64,000 nucleotides of DNA from Oscillospiraceae bacterium (GCA_017515345.1 JAFWFZ010000049.1:1-64000); one strand, 5' to 3'; shown: positions 16,431-26,055, counted from the first letter of the stretch. The notes: generated from the letters alone by a model not told the origin. Numbers and translations: made by a program.

Positions 16431-17699
16431 TTACGCAAACATCTTTTCAAAGTCGATCTGTTCATACGCCTTGCCGTAGGTCACATCCAGGGAATCCTGC
16501 CAGGAGGCGACCACGGAATCGAACTGCCCCAGCGCGGTGATATAGCGCAGGGTGTACTGATCCTCCCCCGACTGCACGTAGTAGGAGTAGGCGCTGGGGA
16601 CGGCGTCGAAGTCGATGGGCAGGCGATAGATGATGTGGAAACCGTAATCCGTCTCCACCACGTCGCTGTACTGTCCGATCTCCAGGGCCTTGGTGGCGTC
16701 CTCGAACTCCTGGACCATGTTGCCGTCCTGGAAGAGGTAACCGCCGGGGTACATCTCTGTCCCGGGATCCTCGCTGTACTCGGCCATGAGCTCATCGAAC
16801 TTTGCCGCGATCTGGTCGGGGGGACAGGCGTCGAGCTGGGCCTTGATCTCGTCGATCTTCGCGCGGGCAGCCGCCAGCTCCTCTCCCTCCAGGGCAACGT
16901 CTTTGCCCTCGTCGTCCGTCTTGGAGTTCAGAATGAGGATGTGCTTCGCCATAAGATACCCGTCCAGGGAGGTATACTCCGCCACCTCCTCGTCGGAGAG
17001 CTTTTCGCCATGCTCGCCATAGAGCTCCGCGAATACCTTGTTGGCCAGAGCCGTGGTCTCGGAGAGATCCGTGTAAAGCTCCATGGTGCAGAAGTTCTTT
17101 TCAAGCTGCTCCTGGAACGCCTCTTCCCCGCCGTAGCGCTCCACCGTCTCCTGGATGTTATCGCGGATCTCCGCCTTATCCTCCTCAGACAGCGACACAC
17201 CCAGCTTTTCGGCGTTGGTACGGATGGCGGCGTCATAGAGCACCCAGTCCCTGCTGGAATCCAGCACATATTCCTTCACGGTGGCCCCGTCCTGGACCGT
17301 GTCGTCCCAGGAGGCGAACGCCCCGTTGTAGTACTCGAGGTAATTGACGTAATAGTTGTTCAGGTAGAAGAATTTCTGCCAGTCATAATCGACGCCGTTC
17401 ACCGTCATGATGACCTCGTCAGGCTCGAAGTAGGCGGCGGCCTTTGCGGCATTGGCGCCAAGGGACGTGGCGATCTCGCCTTCGGGGGCCGTTTCGTCGC
17501 CGGAGGCCGCATTGTCCTCAGCGGCGGCCGGGGACCCGGACGCATCGGGGCCGGCGGTCGTTTCCTCCGTGCCGGCGCTTGACGCCGGAGACGCCGAAGC
17601 GGCGTCGGGTTCGCTGACGGCCGAATTCCGGCAGCCTGTGAGTACGGCGAGCAGCATGACGACGCAGAGTGCCGCCGTGATGAGTTTTCTGATGTTCAT
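16431..17699 (-). CDS. PrsA/SurA-like peptidyl-prolyl isomerase lipoprotein
   Basis: A 422-residue exported lipoprotein. The N-terminus is a lipoprotein signal peptide ending in the lipobox LTGC (Cys about 23), followed by a low-complexity Ala/Ser/Glu/Pro linker. A SurA-N-like helical domain (about 90-220) precedes a parvulin-type domain that starts at MAKHILILNSK and ends with DYGFHIIYRLP. These proteins fold secreted proteins at the outer face of the membrane. It lies 97 bases behind mfd but has its own promoter. Confidence 0.85.
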   Translation of the reverse strand: MNIRKLITAALCVVMLLAVLTGCRNSAVSEPDAASASPASSAGTEETTAGPDASGSPAAAEDNAASGDETAPEGEIATSLGANAAKAAAYFEPDEVIMTVNGVDYDWQKFFYLNNYYVNYLEYYNGAFASWDDTVQDGATVKEYVLDSSRDWVLYDAAIRTNAEKLGVSLSEEDKAEIRDNIQETVERYGGEEAFQEQLEKNFCTMELYTDLSETTALANKVFAELYGEHGEKLSDEEVAEYTSLDGYLMAKHILILNSKTDDEGKDVALEGEELAAARAKIDEIKAQLDACPPDQIAAKFDELMAEYSEDPGTEMYPGGYLFQDGNMVQEFEDATKALEIGQYSDVVETDYGFHIIYRLPIDFDAVPSAYSYYVQSGEDQYTLRYITALGQFDSVVASWQDSLDVTYGKAYEQIDFEKMFA

Positions 17700-17762
17700 T
17701 TTCTTCCTCCGTTCCCGTGAACGGGTCGTGCCCGATCAGGATGTTCCGTTGAAACAGCTCCT

Positions 17763-17791
17763 ATAATATACTTCCGTTCGCCCAAAGGCAA
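17763..17791 (-). promoter_or_regulatory. Promoter of the PrsA-like gene
   Basis: Minus-strand TTGCCT (17786-17791), 17-base spacer, TATTAT (17763-17768). Confidence 0.55.
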
Positions 17792-17796
17792 GCGGC

Positions 17797-20700
17797 TCAG
17801 CCATCGTTTACTGTTTTTTTACTTTTTATGGCTTTGAAATCCTGAATGAAGCGGACGGCCTCATCCAGGGGGCGCTTGCTCCTGAGCCGCAGAGACAGCA
17901 CCGGCGCCGCGCCCGCTTCGATCTTCACCCGGCCGCGGTACGCCGGCAGCTCATAGAGCCGGGACACGTCGTCGAAGTCGAATTCCGAGAGCTTGAGCCG
18001 CAGATGCCCCGCCTTCTGGGTCAGCTCCGATACGCCGGCCTCCGCCGCCTCGGACCGGAGCCGCGCGATGGAGACGAGCGCCACCGTTTCCGAGGGGGGA
18101 TCCCCGAACCGGTCGATGAGCTCCGCGATCATCTCGTCCGCGTCCTCCTCCGTGCGGATATGGGCGATGCGGCGGTACAGATCCATCCGCTGTTCCGGTG
18201 AGGGAACGTATTTTTCCGGGATATTGGCGGAAACGGAGATATCCGCCGAGCATTCAGCCGGGCGCCGGACCTTCTCGCCCCGCTCCTCCAGCACGGCCTC
18301 CTCCAGCAGCTTCAGATACATGTCATAGCCTACGCTGAGCATATGGCCGGACTGCTCCGCGCCCAGGAGATTGCCCGCGCCCCGGATCTCAAGATCGCGC
18401 ATGGCGATTTTGAAGCCGGAATTGAATTCCGCAAATTCCCGGATGGCGGAGAGCCGCTTTTCCGCCACCTCGGTGAGCACCTTCCCTCTGCGGAAGGTGA
18501 GATAGGCGAATGCCCGCCGGGGGGAACGGCCGACCCGGCCCCGGAGCTGGTGGAGCTGGGCAAGGCCCATTCTGTCCGCGTCCTCGATAATAAGGGTGTT
18601 CACGTTGGGGATGTCGATGCCTGTCTCGATAATGGTGGTGCAGACAAGAACCTGGATTTCCCCGTCGGTCATGCGCTCCATGACCCGGCCCAGCTCGTCC
18701 TCGTTCATTTTGCCGTGGGCCACGCCAATGGTGACGCCCTCCAGCATATCGCGGATCCGGGCGGCGGTGCGTTCAATGTTTTCCACCCGGTTGTGGAGGT
18801 AATACACCTGTCCCCCGCGGGAGACCTCCCGCCGCATGGCGTCCGCCAGCACGCCCCAGTCGTGCTCCAGCACATAGGTCTGCACCGGCTGGCGGTCCCT
18901 GGGGGGCTCCTCGATGGTGGACATATCCCGCAGGCCGGAGAGGGCCATGTTCAGCGTGCGGGGAATTGGCGTGGCCGACAGGGTCAGCACGTCCACCGAG
19001 CGGGAGATCTCCTTGAGCCGCTCCTTGTGGCTGACGCCGAACCGCTGCTCCTCATCCACGATGAGAAGGCCCAGTTTTTTGAATTTCACGTCCTTCTGCA
19101 GGAGCTTGTGGGTGCCGATGACCAGATCCAGGGCCCCGGTCTCCAGCTCCCGCAGCGCCTTTTTGGACTGGGCGGGCGAGGTGAAGCGGGACAGGACCTG
19201 GATATTCACCGGATAGCCCGCAAACCGCTGCATGGCCGTCACGTAGTGCTGCTGCGCCAGCACCGTGGTGGGCACCAGGATCGCCGCCTGGTACCCGTCC
19301 AGCACGCATTTCATCACCGCGCGCAGGGCAACCTCCGTCTTGCCGTAGCCCACGTCGCCGCAGAGGAGCCGGTCCATGGGCATCTCCCGTTCCATGTCGC
19401 TCTTGATCTCTTCCACGCAGCGGAGCTGGTCGTCCGTCTCCTGATAGCCGAACCGCTCCTCAAATTCCGTCTGCCAGATGGAATCCGGCGCGAAGGCGTG
19501 TCCCTTCGTCCGACTGCGGGCCGCATAGAGCTGGATGAGCTCCCGGGCCATTTCCTTCGCTGCGCCTTTGGCCCTGAGCTTTGTCTTCTGCCACTCACCG
19601 CCGCCCATCTTGCTCAGGCGGACCGGCGCGTCCTCGCCGCCGCCGATGTATTTCGAGACCAGATCGAGCTGCGTGGTCGGGACATACAGGCTGTCGGTCC
19701 CGGCGTAGGCGATCTTCACATAATCCTTTTCCACCCCGTCCACCGTAAGCTTGAAGATGCCCACATACCGGCCGATGCCGTGGTGCTCGTGGACCACCAG
19801 GTCCCCCGGCGTCAGGTCGGTAAAGCTCTCCAGCCGCTGACGGTTCGAGGGGAGCTTTTTCCGCTTTCTTTTGTATTCCGGCTGACCCACGAGCTGCCCC
19901 TCGGTGATGACGGCCAGCCGCGCCGCGGGGTACTCCATCCCCGCAGAGAGGGCGCCCAGGGCAATGGCGCATTTCCCCGGCTCCGGCAGCCGCTCCAGCT
20001 CCGGATCCATGGCGGCGGAAATGCCCCGCTGCGCCAGGTAATCCTGCAGGATCTCCGCCCGACGGGCGTCGCGGCAGAGGATCACGGTCCTGTATTTTTC
20101 TCCCAGATAATGGGATATATCGGAAACCGCCGTGTCCATGCTCCCCCCGTAGGAGGGGAGCTGCTTTGCGGTGACGCTCATAATCGCCCGCGGCTCCAGA
20201 GGATACCTGCTCACCGTGAAGCTGTCCGCCATGATGACGGGATAATCGTACAATCTGGCGCAGGCATTCTCCCAGCTCTCGCTGAACCGTACCAGCGCCG
20301 CGTCCAGAACACCGGCGCTCAGCAGGGATTTCACGTCCTCCTCCTGCTGCCAGGTCCAGTTTCTCGCACGCTCGGATACACGCCCCGGGTCGCTGATGAG
20401 GACGATCGCGTCCTCCGGCAGGTAGTCCATGGCTGTGGCCATGGGGTAAATGAGCTCCATGTATTTATCCGCCGCGGGGAGCGTCCGTCCGTTCCGCAGG
20501 CGGTCGATATCGGATTCCAGATTCTGGATGAGCTCCGGCTTTGTGCTGCGCTTTTTCGCAAGTCTTCTGCCCATCTCCTCCAGCGCCGCGGCAAGGCCGA
20601 CAGCGCCCTCCCCCAGCGGGGAGGAATATAGCCCCGGCTGGGTCTCGCTCACCGGGAGGGCAAGCGCCTTCTCGCACATGGCGGTGCGCCGCTGGCTGGA

Positions 20701-21324
20701 GATGTCGAAAAAGCTCATGGAATCGATCTCATCCCCGAAAAACTCGCACCGCACCGGCTCGTCGTGGGCAGGCGAGAAGAAATCCAGGATCCCGCCGCGG
20801 ACGGCAAACTGGCCGGGGCCCTCCACCTGCTGGGCGCGGGTATAGCCGGAGCGGGCGAGCGTCCCGGCAACGGCCTCAAGATCGTATTCTCCCCCCAGGC
20901 ACAGCTCCAGCGCCGCGGAATCGAAAAGCGTCGGGGGCAGGGTCCGCTGCAGGAGGCCGTCCACCGTGGCGACGGTGACCGGCGAGGCGCCGGACCGCAG
21001 TGCGCTCAGCGTGCGGATGCGGGCATTCTCAAGCTGGCGGGACACGCCCTCGGCATTGTGGAACACAAATTCCCTGCCGAACAGCGTCCGCACCCGCTCC
21101 GAGGACAGTACGGCCACGTCGCCCGCCAGGCGCTTTGCCTCTATTTCATCGGCACAGACGACCACAAGCGGCCGCCCGGCGGCGAAAAACAGCTCCGCCG
21201 CCAGATGGGCCCGGTGGATCAGCGAGAGGCCGGAGATCACGGCGGGACATCTGCCCGATTCCACCGAGGACAGGAGCTTCCGCACCTCCGGCTCTTCCGT
21301 TATGGCGTGGGAAAGTGAGATCAT
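17797..21324 (-). CDS. mfd: Transcription-repair coupling factor
   Basis: A 1175-residue Mfd: it removes RNA polymerase stalled at lesions and recruits UvrA. The N-terminal UvrB-like modules (about 1-350) contain GGILDFFSP. The RNA polymerase interaction domain follows, with DLVVHEHHGIGRYVG. The helicase part shows GDVGYGKTEVALRA (Walker A), GTHKLL, DEEQRFG (motif II) and the RecG-like TRG region with GRVGRS; a C-terminal D7 domain is present. The ATG at 21324 has GGAGG five bases upstream, so an upstream in-frame start was rejected. Length is normal. Confidence 0.96.
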   Translation of the reverse strand: MISLSHAITEEPEVRKLLSSVESGRCPAVISGLSLIHRAHLAAELFFAAGRPLVVVCADEIEAKRLAGDVAVLSSERVRTLFGREFVFHNAEGVSRQLENARIRTLSALRSGASPVTVATVDGLLQRTLPPTLFDSAALELCLGGEYDLEAVAGTLARSGYTRAQQVEGPGQFAVRGGILDFFSPAHDEPVRCEFFGDEIDSMSFFDISSQRRTAMCEKALALPVSETQPGLYSSPLGEGAVGLAAALEEMGRRLAKKRSTKPELIQNLESDIDRLRNGRTLPAADKYMELIYPMATAMDYLPEDAIVLISDPGRVSERARNWTWQQEEDVKSLLSAGVLDAALVRFSESWENACARLYDYPVIMADSFTVSRYPLEPRAIMSVTAKQLPSYGGSMDTAVSDISHYLGEKYRTVILCRDARRAEILQDYLAQRGISAAMDPELERLPEPGKCAIALGALSAGMEYPAARLAVITEGQLVGQPEYKRKRKKLPSNRQRLESFTDLTPGDLVVHEHHGIGRYVGIFKLTVDGVEKDYVKIAYAGTDSLYVPTTQLDLVSKYIGGGEDAPVRLSKMGGGEWQKTKLRAKGAAKEMARELIQLYAARSRTKGHAFAPDSIWQTEFEERFGYQETDDQLRCVEEIKSDMEREMPMDRLLCGDVGYGKTEVALRAVMKCVLDGYQAAILVPTTVLAQQHYVTAMQRFAGYPVNIQVLSRFTSPAQSKKALRELETGALDLVIGTHKLLQKDVKFKKLGLLIVDEEQRFGVSHKERLKEISRSVDVLTLSATPIPRTLNMALSGLRDMSTIEEPPRDRQPVQTYVLEHDWGVLADAMRREVSRGGQVYYLHNRVENIERTAARIRDMLEGVTIGVAHGKMNEDELGRVMERMTDGEIQVLVCTTIIETGIDIPNVNTLIIEDADRMGLAQLHQLRGRVGRSPRRAFAYLTFRRGKVLTEVAEKRLSAIREFAEFNSGFKIAMRDLEIRGAGNLLGAEQSGHMLSVGYDMYLKLLEEAVLEERGEKVRRPAECSADISVSANIPEKYVPSPEQRMDLYRRIAHIRTEEDADEMIAELIDRFGDPPSETVALVSIARLRSEAAEAGVSELTQKAGHLRLKLSEFDFDDVSRLYELPAYRGRVKIEAGAAPVLSLRLRSKRPLDEAVRFIQDFKAIKSKKTVNDG

Positions 21325-21361
21325 GTCTACCTCCGAATGGAAATGAAAGATTATTTCACCG

Positions 21362-21403
21362 TGCCGCACACGCGGCATTGCCCCGGTACGGGATGTACCG
21401 GGG
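21362..21403. repeat. Two adjacent hairpins between rsmG and mfd
   Basis: TGCCGC/GCGGCA with loop ACAC (21362-21377) and CCCCGGTAC/GTACCGGGG with a 5-base loop (21381-21403). Neither has a T-run. They sit between the rsmG stop and the mfd start, next to a parS site. Confidence 0.65.
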
Positions 21404-21420
21404 TGTCGGATATGGTCGGA

Positions 21421-21436
21421 TGTTTCACGTGAAACG
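21421..21436. promoter_or_regulatory. parS site 1 (ParB binding)
   Basis: TGTTTCACGTGAAACG matches 15 of 16 bases of the B. subtilis-type parS consensus TGTTNCACGTGAAACA. ParB encoded at 24397-25281 is the expected ligand. Confidence 0.88.
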
Positions 21437-21443
21437 CTTCCGT

Positions 21444-22145
21444 CTACAGGGGCTCCTTCTGGATCTTCGCAAACCGGCGGGGGTATTTCGCGGGGGTCGG
21501 CGATACTTTCCGGATGAGGATCGCCCGGTGGGTCACGTCCGTACCGGGGATGCGGTAGTCCGCTGCGCGCGCCGGTTCGCCTCCCAAAAGCCGTATGGCC
21601 CGCGCCGCCTCCGCAGTCTCCTCATCGGAGGAGACGCTCTTCATGGCGATGAACAGCCCGCCCGTTTTCACCAGGGGGAGGCACAGCTCACACAGCACGT
21701 TGAGCCGCGCAACGGCCCGGGAGAGGGCGTAATCAAAGCTCTCCCGCAGCTCCGCCGCCTCCTCCGCCCGGGCGTGGACGCAGGCGACGTCCGTCCCCAG
21801 CTCGCCGCACAGCTCCCGAAGGAAGTCCACCCGCTTCCGCTGCGCATCCAGGAGCGTGAGGGAGATAGTGGGCTCCGCCAGCTTCAGGGGCAAGCCGGGA
21901 AAACCCGCGCCGGAGCCCACGTCGATGACGGATGCTTTTTTGAAATCCGCCAGAGGCAGAAGAGAGAGGCTGTCCAGAAAGTGGAGCCGCGCCACCTCGT
22001 CTTCTTCCGTGATGGCGGTCAGGTTCATGACCCGGTTTTTCTCCGTCAGACGGCCGGCGTACGCTTCAAAGCTTTGCAGCGCGCCGTCTGAAAGAGCGAG
22101 GCCGAGTGACTCGGCCCCGTTCTTAAGTATATTCCTGAGCGACAA
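21444..22145 (-). CDS. rsmG: 16S rRNA (guanine527-N7)-methyltransferase
   Basis: A 233-residue SAM methyltransferase (GidB). Typical motifs are NLTAITEEDEVARLHFLDSL near residue 45, the SAM loop VIDVGSGAGFPGLPLKL and DAQRKRVDFL. It makes m7G527 in 16S rRNA, whose loss gives low-level streptomycin resistance. The start is a TTG at 22145 with AGGAAAAG about ten bases upstream, inside the end of mscL. In many Firmicutes rsmG follows mnmG and precedes parA; here mscL and serS lie between it and parAB and mnmG is absent. Confidence 0.93.
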   Translation of the reverse strand: MSLRNILKNGAESLGLALSDGALQSFEAYAGRLTEKNRVMNLTAITEEDEVARLHFLDSLSLLPLADFKKASVIDVGSGAGFPGLPLKLAEPTISLTLLDAQRKRVDFLRELCGELGTDVACVHARAEEAAELRESFDYALSRAVARLNVLCELCLPLVKTGGLFIAMKSVSSDEETAEAARAIRLLGGEPARAADYRIPGTDVTHRAILIRKVSPTPAKYPRRFAKIQKEPL

Positions 22146-22147
22146 TT

Positions 22148-22576
22148 TTATTTCTTTTCCTGGAGCAGGTCGCGGATCTCGGTGAGGAGCTTCTCCTCGT
22201 TGGAGGGCTCGGGATCGGGCTCCGGCTCGGCGGCCGCTTCCTCTTTCTTATGGAGCTTGTTGAAGGCCTTCACGATTGCAAACACGATGAGCGCCACGAG
22301 GATGAAGTCGATGATGGCGGCGACAAAGGTGCCGATACCCATGACAAGGGCCTCCTTCACCACTTCCTCGCCTTCCATGACGGCAGGCCGGAGGGTGATG
22401 TTCAGCTTGGCCAGATCCACGTCGCCGATGATCCAGCCGATGAAGGGCATGAAAACATCGCTGACAAGGGATGTGGTGATCTTGCCGAACGCCGTTGCGA
22501 TTATCACGCCGATGGCCATGTCGAGGACATTGCCGCGCATGATGAATTCGCGGAATTCCTTTGCGAGCTTTTTCAC
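22148..22576 (-). CDS. mscL: Large-conductance mechanosensitive channel
   Basis: A 142-residue MscL that opens on membrane tension during osmotic downshock. The N-terminal helix KEFREFIMRGNVLDMAIGVI and the first membrane helix match the family, with a second helix near residues 75-100 and a charged coiled tail ending in DLLQEKK. The start is GTG with GAGG upstream. Its stop is 2 bases from the rsmG TTG start, so the two genes are coupled. Confidence 0.95.
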   Translation of the reverse strand: MKKLAKEFREFIMRGNVLDMAIGVIIATAFGKITTSLVSDVFMPFIGWIIGDVDLAKLNITLRPAVMEGEEVVKEALVMGIGTFVAAIIDFILVALIVFAIVKAFNKLHKKEEAAAEPEPDPEPSNEEKLLTEIRDLLQEKK

Positions 22577-22587
22577 TTTACCTTACC

Positions 22588-23880
22588 TCACTTTTTTGTT
22601 TTTATGATATCTATCCCGCCCATGTACTTCCGCAGAACCTCGGGGACAACGACGCTGCCGTCCTTCTGCTGGTTCTGCTCCACAAGCGCGGGCAGTATCC
22701 GACTGGTGGCAAGGCCGGAGCCGTTCAGGGTATGGACGTACTCGGTCTTGCCGGTGGCCTCGCGCCGGAAGCGGATGGAGCCCCGGCGGGCCTGGTAATC
22801 CCTGGCGTTGGACACGGAGGAGACCTCCTTATATCCGTTCATGGAGGGGATCTGGATCTCGATATCGTACGTTCTCGCCATAGAGGCGGAGCAGTCCGCC
22901 GCGGCGAGCTTTACGGTGCGGAAGTGGAAGCCCAGCCCGCTGACGAGGCGTTCGGCCTTGTGCACCAGCTCCTCAAAGGCGGCGTCGGAATCCTCCGGTT
23001 TCGTATACTGGAACATCTCCACCTTGTTGAACTGGTGGCCGCGGACCATGCCCCGCTCATCCGCGCGGTAGGAGCCGGCCTCCCGCCTGAAGCAGGGGGT
23101 GTAGGAGATGTACTTTTTCGGAAGCTCCGCCTCGGTGAGGATCTCGTCCCGGTGCAGGGAAGCCAGGGCGGCCTCCGCCGTGGGAAGCATGTAGTGGATC
23201 CGATCGTCCGTGGGATTCTCGATCTTGTAGACCTCATCCGCGAACTTGGGGAACTGCCCCGCCGTGAGTCCGCACTGGTATTCCAGCATGTGGGGCACCA
23301 GTATCAGCTCATACCCGTCCGCGATGTGGGTCTCGATGAAATAGTTCAGCAGCGCCCACTCCAGCCTCGCGCCCAGCCCCTTGTAGATCCAGAAGCCGCT
23401 GCCCGCCAGCTTGACGCCGCGCTCATAGTCGATCAGTCCCAGCGCCGTGCACAGATCCACGTGGTTCTTGGGCTCAAAGTCGAATTTATGGGGCTCGCCG
23501 AAGTACTTCAGGGGCTCGTTGTTCTCCTTTCCGCCCGCCTTCAGGTCCTCGTCCGGCAGGTTGGGAAGGCCGAGCATCAGGTCGGTGAACTCGGTCTCCA
23601 CCTCCTTAAGGGCGGCGTCGGTCGTCCGGATGCTCTCCTTGAGCTGATTCATGCGGGCAAAGACCTCCGTCGTGTCCTCCCCGGCTTTTTTCATCTGCGG
23701 GATCTGCCTGGAGACCTTGTTCTGCTCCGCCTTGTCGGCCTCGGTCCTCATGATGAGCTCCCGGCGCTTTTTGTCAAGCTCCAGGATCCTGTCGATGGCA
23801 TCGCCGCAGTCGGCCTCCTTTTTCAGGAGCCGGGCCTTTACGCCCTCCGGATCCTCACGGATCAGTTTGATATCAAGCAT
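22588..23880 (-). CDS. serS: Serine-tRNA ligase
   Basis: A 430-residue class II aminoacyl-tRNA synthetase. The N-terminal long coiled-coil arm (about 30-100) that grips tRNA-Ser is seen, then motif 2 around CFRREAGSYRADERGMVRGH and motif 3 in LNGSGLATSRILPALVEQNQ. It starts MLDIKLIREDP at 23880, behind GGGGGA; the start overlaps the stop of the upstream coiled-coil gene by eight bases. No T-box leader is present, as it is inside the parAB-linked operon. Confidence 0.95.
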   Translation of the reverse strand: MLDIKLIREDPEGVKARLLKKEADCGDAIDRILELDKKRRELIMRTEADKAEQNKVSRQIPQMKKAGEDTTEVFARMNQLKESIRTTDAALKEVETEFTDLMLGLPNLPDEDLKAGGKENNEPLKYFGEPHKFDFEPKNHVDLCTALGLIDYERGVKLAGSGFWIYKGLGARLEWALLNYFIETHIADGYELILVPHMLEYQCGLTAGQFPKFADEVYKIENPTDDRIHYMLPTAEAALASLHRDEILTEAELPKKYISYTPCFRREAGSYRADERGMVRGHQFNKVEMFQYTKPEDSDAAFEELVHKAERLVSGLGFHFRTVKLAAADCSASMARTYDIEIQIPSMNGYKEVSSVSNARDYQARRGSIRFRREATGKTEYVHTLNGSGLATSRILPALVEQNQQKDGSVVVPEVLRKYMGGIDIIKTKK

Positions 23881-24400
23881 GGTTTGTTCCCCCGTCCTCA
23901 TTTTCTGTCGCTGCTGTGTTTTCTGCCGTCTCACCGGCCGTCTCGTCTGCCGCGGCGCTCTCGGCGGCGGCTTTTTCATCTGCCAGCGCCTTGTACAGCT
24001 TCCAGAGCTCGTTGTACTTTTCCTCGTATGCCTCCCGCACGCCGGCCACATCGGCGTCCCACTGGGCGTGCACGTCCTGCACCTCCGTCTCCAGCTCGGA
24101 GACCCGATCCCGAAGCTGCTGGTTCTCTGTCTTGAGAGATCCGTTTTCCTCGGTGAGGGTAACGTTTGTGCTCTGCAGGTTTTCGATCTTCTGCTGCGCG
24201 GAGATGTTCTGCTCGTTCAGAGTGTCAATCACCCGGTTGTTGCGGTTCTGGATGAAGTAGCTGAGCACGATGCACAGCACCACCACGATCACCAGCAGCA
24301 CCGCGTATATAGTCAGACTGCGGCCGGAGCCATGCTCCTGACGAGTCTCCTCCACGGGATCCTCTGCAACGATCGGCGCTGCCTCGGAGCGTTTCTTCAT
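23873..24400 (-). CDS. Coiled-coil membrane protein of unknown function
   Basis: A 175-residue protein: a cytosolic N-terminal tail of about 40 residues, one membrane helix (IYAVLLVIVVVLCIVLSYFI), then a long coiled coil (about 70-150) with heptads such as ENGSLKTENQQLRDRVSELE, and an Ala/Glu/Thr-rich end. The build resembles FtsL/DivIC or septum-type bitopic proteins, but no family was recognised. It overlaps parB by four bases and serS by eight, so it is the middle member of a tight operon between chromosome segregation and translation genes. Confidence 0.7.
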   Translation of the reverse strand: MKKRSEAAPIVAEDPVEETRQEHGSGRSLTIYAVLLVIVVVLCIVLSYFIQNRNNRVIDTLNEQNISAQQKIENLQSTNVTLTEENGSLKTENQQLRDRVSELETEVQDVHAQWDADVAGVREAYEEKYNELWKLYKALADEKAAAESAAADETAGETAENTAATENEDGGTNHA

Positions 24401-25281
24401 TTCTTTTTCTCCTTTTTCCTGTTGATGGCTTCCAGCGTACGGCACAGGAGCTCAAAATCATCCCTGTCGTAGTACTCGAGCTCGATCCTGCCGCGCTTTT
24501 CACCGCCCGAGATCCGGACCTTACGTCCCAGGGCGCGGGTGAGCTCCGTGGCCACCCGGTCCAGATAATCGACCTTGACCGCGCGGTTATCGGGGTTCTC
24601 CGGCACGGCGCGGCGGTTGAGCCGTTTGGCAAGCCGTTCCGCCTCCCGGACGCTGAGCCCCTCCTTCACCACGCGCTTCGCCGCGGCCGGTATCTCTGTC
24701 TCATCTTCGATGGAGAGAAGCGCCCGAGCCGCACCGGCGGACAGATCCCCCTTTTCCACCAGGGAGACCACCTCCTCCGGCAGGGTCAGAAGCCGCAGGG
24801 CGTTTGCGATCACGGGCCGGGATTTGCTCACCTGCCGGGCTACCTCGGCCTGCGTCATGCCGTACTCCTCCATCATCTGCCGGTAGCCCCGCGCCTCTTC
24901 TATGGCGCCAAGATCCTCCCGCTGGAGGTTTTCCACCATGGCAAGCTCCGCAGCCTTCCTGTCGTCCGCGGAAATGATGCGCACCGGGATCTGGGTCAGC
25001 TCCGCCATTCTGGCGGCCCGCCAACGCCGCTCCCCGGCAATGATCTGGTAGTATCCGTCCCCCATGCTGCGCACGGTGAGCGGCTGGATGATCCCGTGCT
25101 CCGCGATGGAATCCGCCAGCTCCTGAAGCTCCGGCTCGCCGAACTCCGTCCGCGGCTGGGCCTCCCTGGGCTCTACGCGGGAGATGGGGACATATTCAAA
25201 ATCCCTGGAGCCGTCGGCCGCCTCGCCGAACATGGCCCCCAGACCGGAGCCAAGCCCCTTTCCCAATCCTTTTGAAGCCAT
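24397..25281 (-). CDS. parB: Chromosome partitioning protein ParB
   Basis: A 294-residue ParB/Spo0J. The N-terminus GKGLGSGLGAMF is the usual ParA-stimulating segment; QPRTEF, then the CTP-binding motifs GERRWRAA and ENLQREDLG (about 80-120), and a helix-turn-helix at MTQAEVARQVSKSRPVIANALRLL are present, with a dimerisation tail. It loads at parS and slides as a CTP-dependent clamp, then works with ParA and SMC. Two parS sites lie within a few kb (21421, 26164). It follows parA by 18 bases. Confidence 0.95.
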   Translation of the reverse strand: MASKGLGKGLGSGLGAMFGEAADGSRDFEYVPISRVEPREAQPRTEFGEPELQELADSIAEHGIIQPLTVRSMGDGYYQIIAGERRWRAARMAELTQIPVRIISADDRKAAELAMVENLQREDLGAIEEARGYRQMMEEYGMTQAEVARQVSKSRPVIANALRLLTLPEEVVSLVEKGDLSAGAARALLSIEDETEIPAAAKRVVKEGLSVREAERLAKRLNRRAVPENPDNRAVKVDYLDRVATELTRALGRKVRISGGEKRGRIELEYYDRDDFELLCRTLEAINRKKEKKK

Positions 25282-25299
25282 TTTTCGGCCTCCTTCCCG

Positions 25300-26055
25300 T
25301 CAGCTGTTTTTCGCGATGAGCTCAGCGGCGAGCTGCCGATAGGCCGCGGCGCCGCGGGACTGTCTGTCATACGTCAGCACGGGCTGGCCATGGCTGGGCG
25401 CCTCCGCGATCCGGACGTTTCGGGGAATAACGACTCCATAGACCTTGTCTTTGAAGTACCGCTTCACCTCGGACGCCACCTGAGCGGAGAAGTTCGTTCT
25501 GGAATCGTACATGGTGAGGAGCACCCCCTCGACCCGGATATCCGGGTTGAAGCTCCGCTTCGTGAGCCGGATGCTGAGCATCAGATCGCTGAGCCCTTCC
25601 AGCGCATAGTATTCGCACTGGACCGGAATGAGCACGGAGTCCGCAGCCGTCAGCGCATTGAGCGTCAGCATTTCCAGCGACGGCGGACAGTCGATGAGTA
25701 TGTAATCGTAGTCGTCCCTCAGCTTTTCCAGCGCGTTTTTCAGCACGAATTCACGGTTTTCCATGGAAACGAGCTCGATGCCTGCGCCCGCAAGGCCGCT
25801 GTTGGCGGGGAGCACATCCCCGAAGCGGGTCTTCCTGACGGCGCTTTTCACCTCAGCGCCGGAAACCAGCACCTCATAGATGCCGGGAGATGCGGCGCTC
25901 TTGTCGATCCCCATGCCGGAGGTGGCATTCCCCTGCGGGTCAAGGTCGCACAGGAGCACGCGCTTTCCCGCTTCGCGCAGCGCGCAGGTGAGATTCACGC
26001 ACGTCGTTGTCTTTCCGACGCCGCCCTTCTGGTTCGACACCGCAATGATCTTCAC
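25300..26055 (-). CDS. parA: Chromosome partitioning ATPase ParA/Soj
   Basis: A 251-residue ParA. The deviant Walker A KGGVGKTTT is at residues 10-18, DLDPQGNAT follows, and ILIDCPPSLEMLT is the Walker B region. It binds DNA as an ATP dimer and, as Soj in B. subtilis, also controls DnaA. The start is GTG 26055 behind GAGGTGACGGA. It begins the parA-parB-coiled-coil-serS-mscL-rsmG run. Confidence 0.96.
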   Translation of the reverse strand: MKIIAVSNQKGGVGKTTTCVNLTCALREAGKRVLLCDLDPQGNATSGMGIDKSAASPGIYEVLVSGAEVKSAVRKTRFGDVLPANSGLAGAGIELVSMENREFVLKNALEKLRDDYDYILIDCPPSLEMLTLNALTAADSVLIPVQCEYYALEGLSDLMLSIRLTKRSFNPDIRVEGVLLTMYDSRTNFSAQVASEVKRYFKDKVYGVVIPRNVRIAEAPSHGQPVLTYDRQSRGAAAYRQLAAELIAKNS

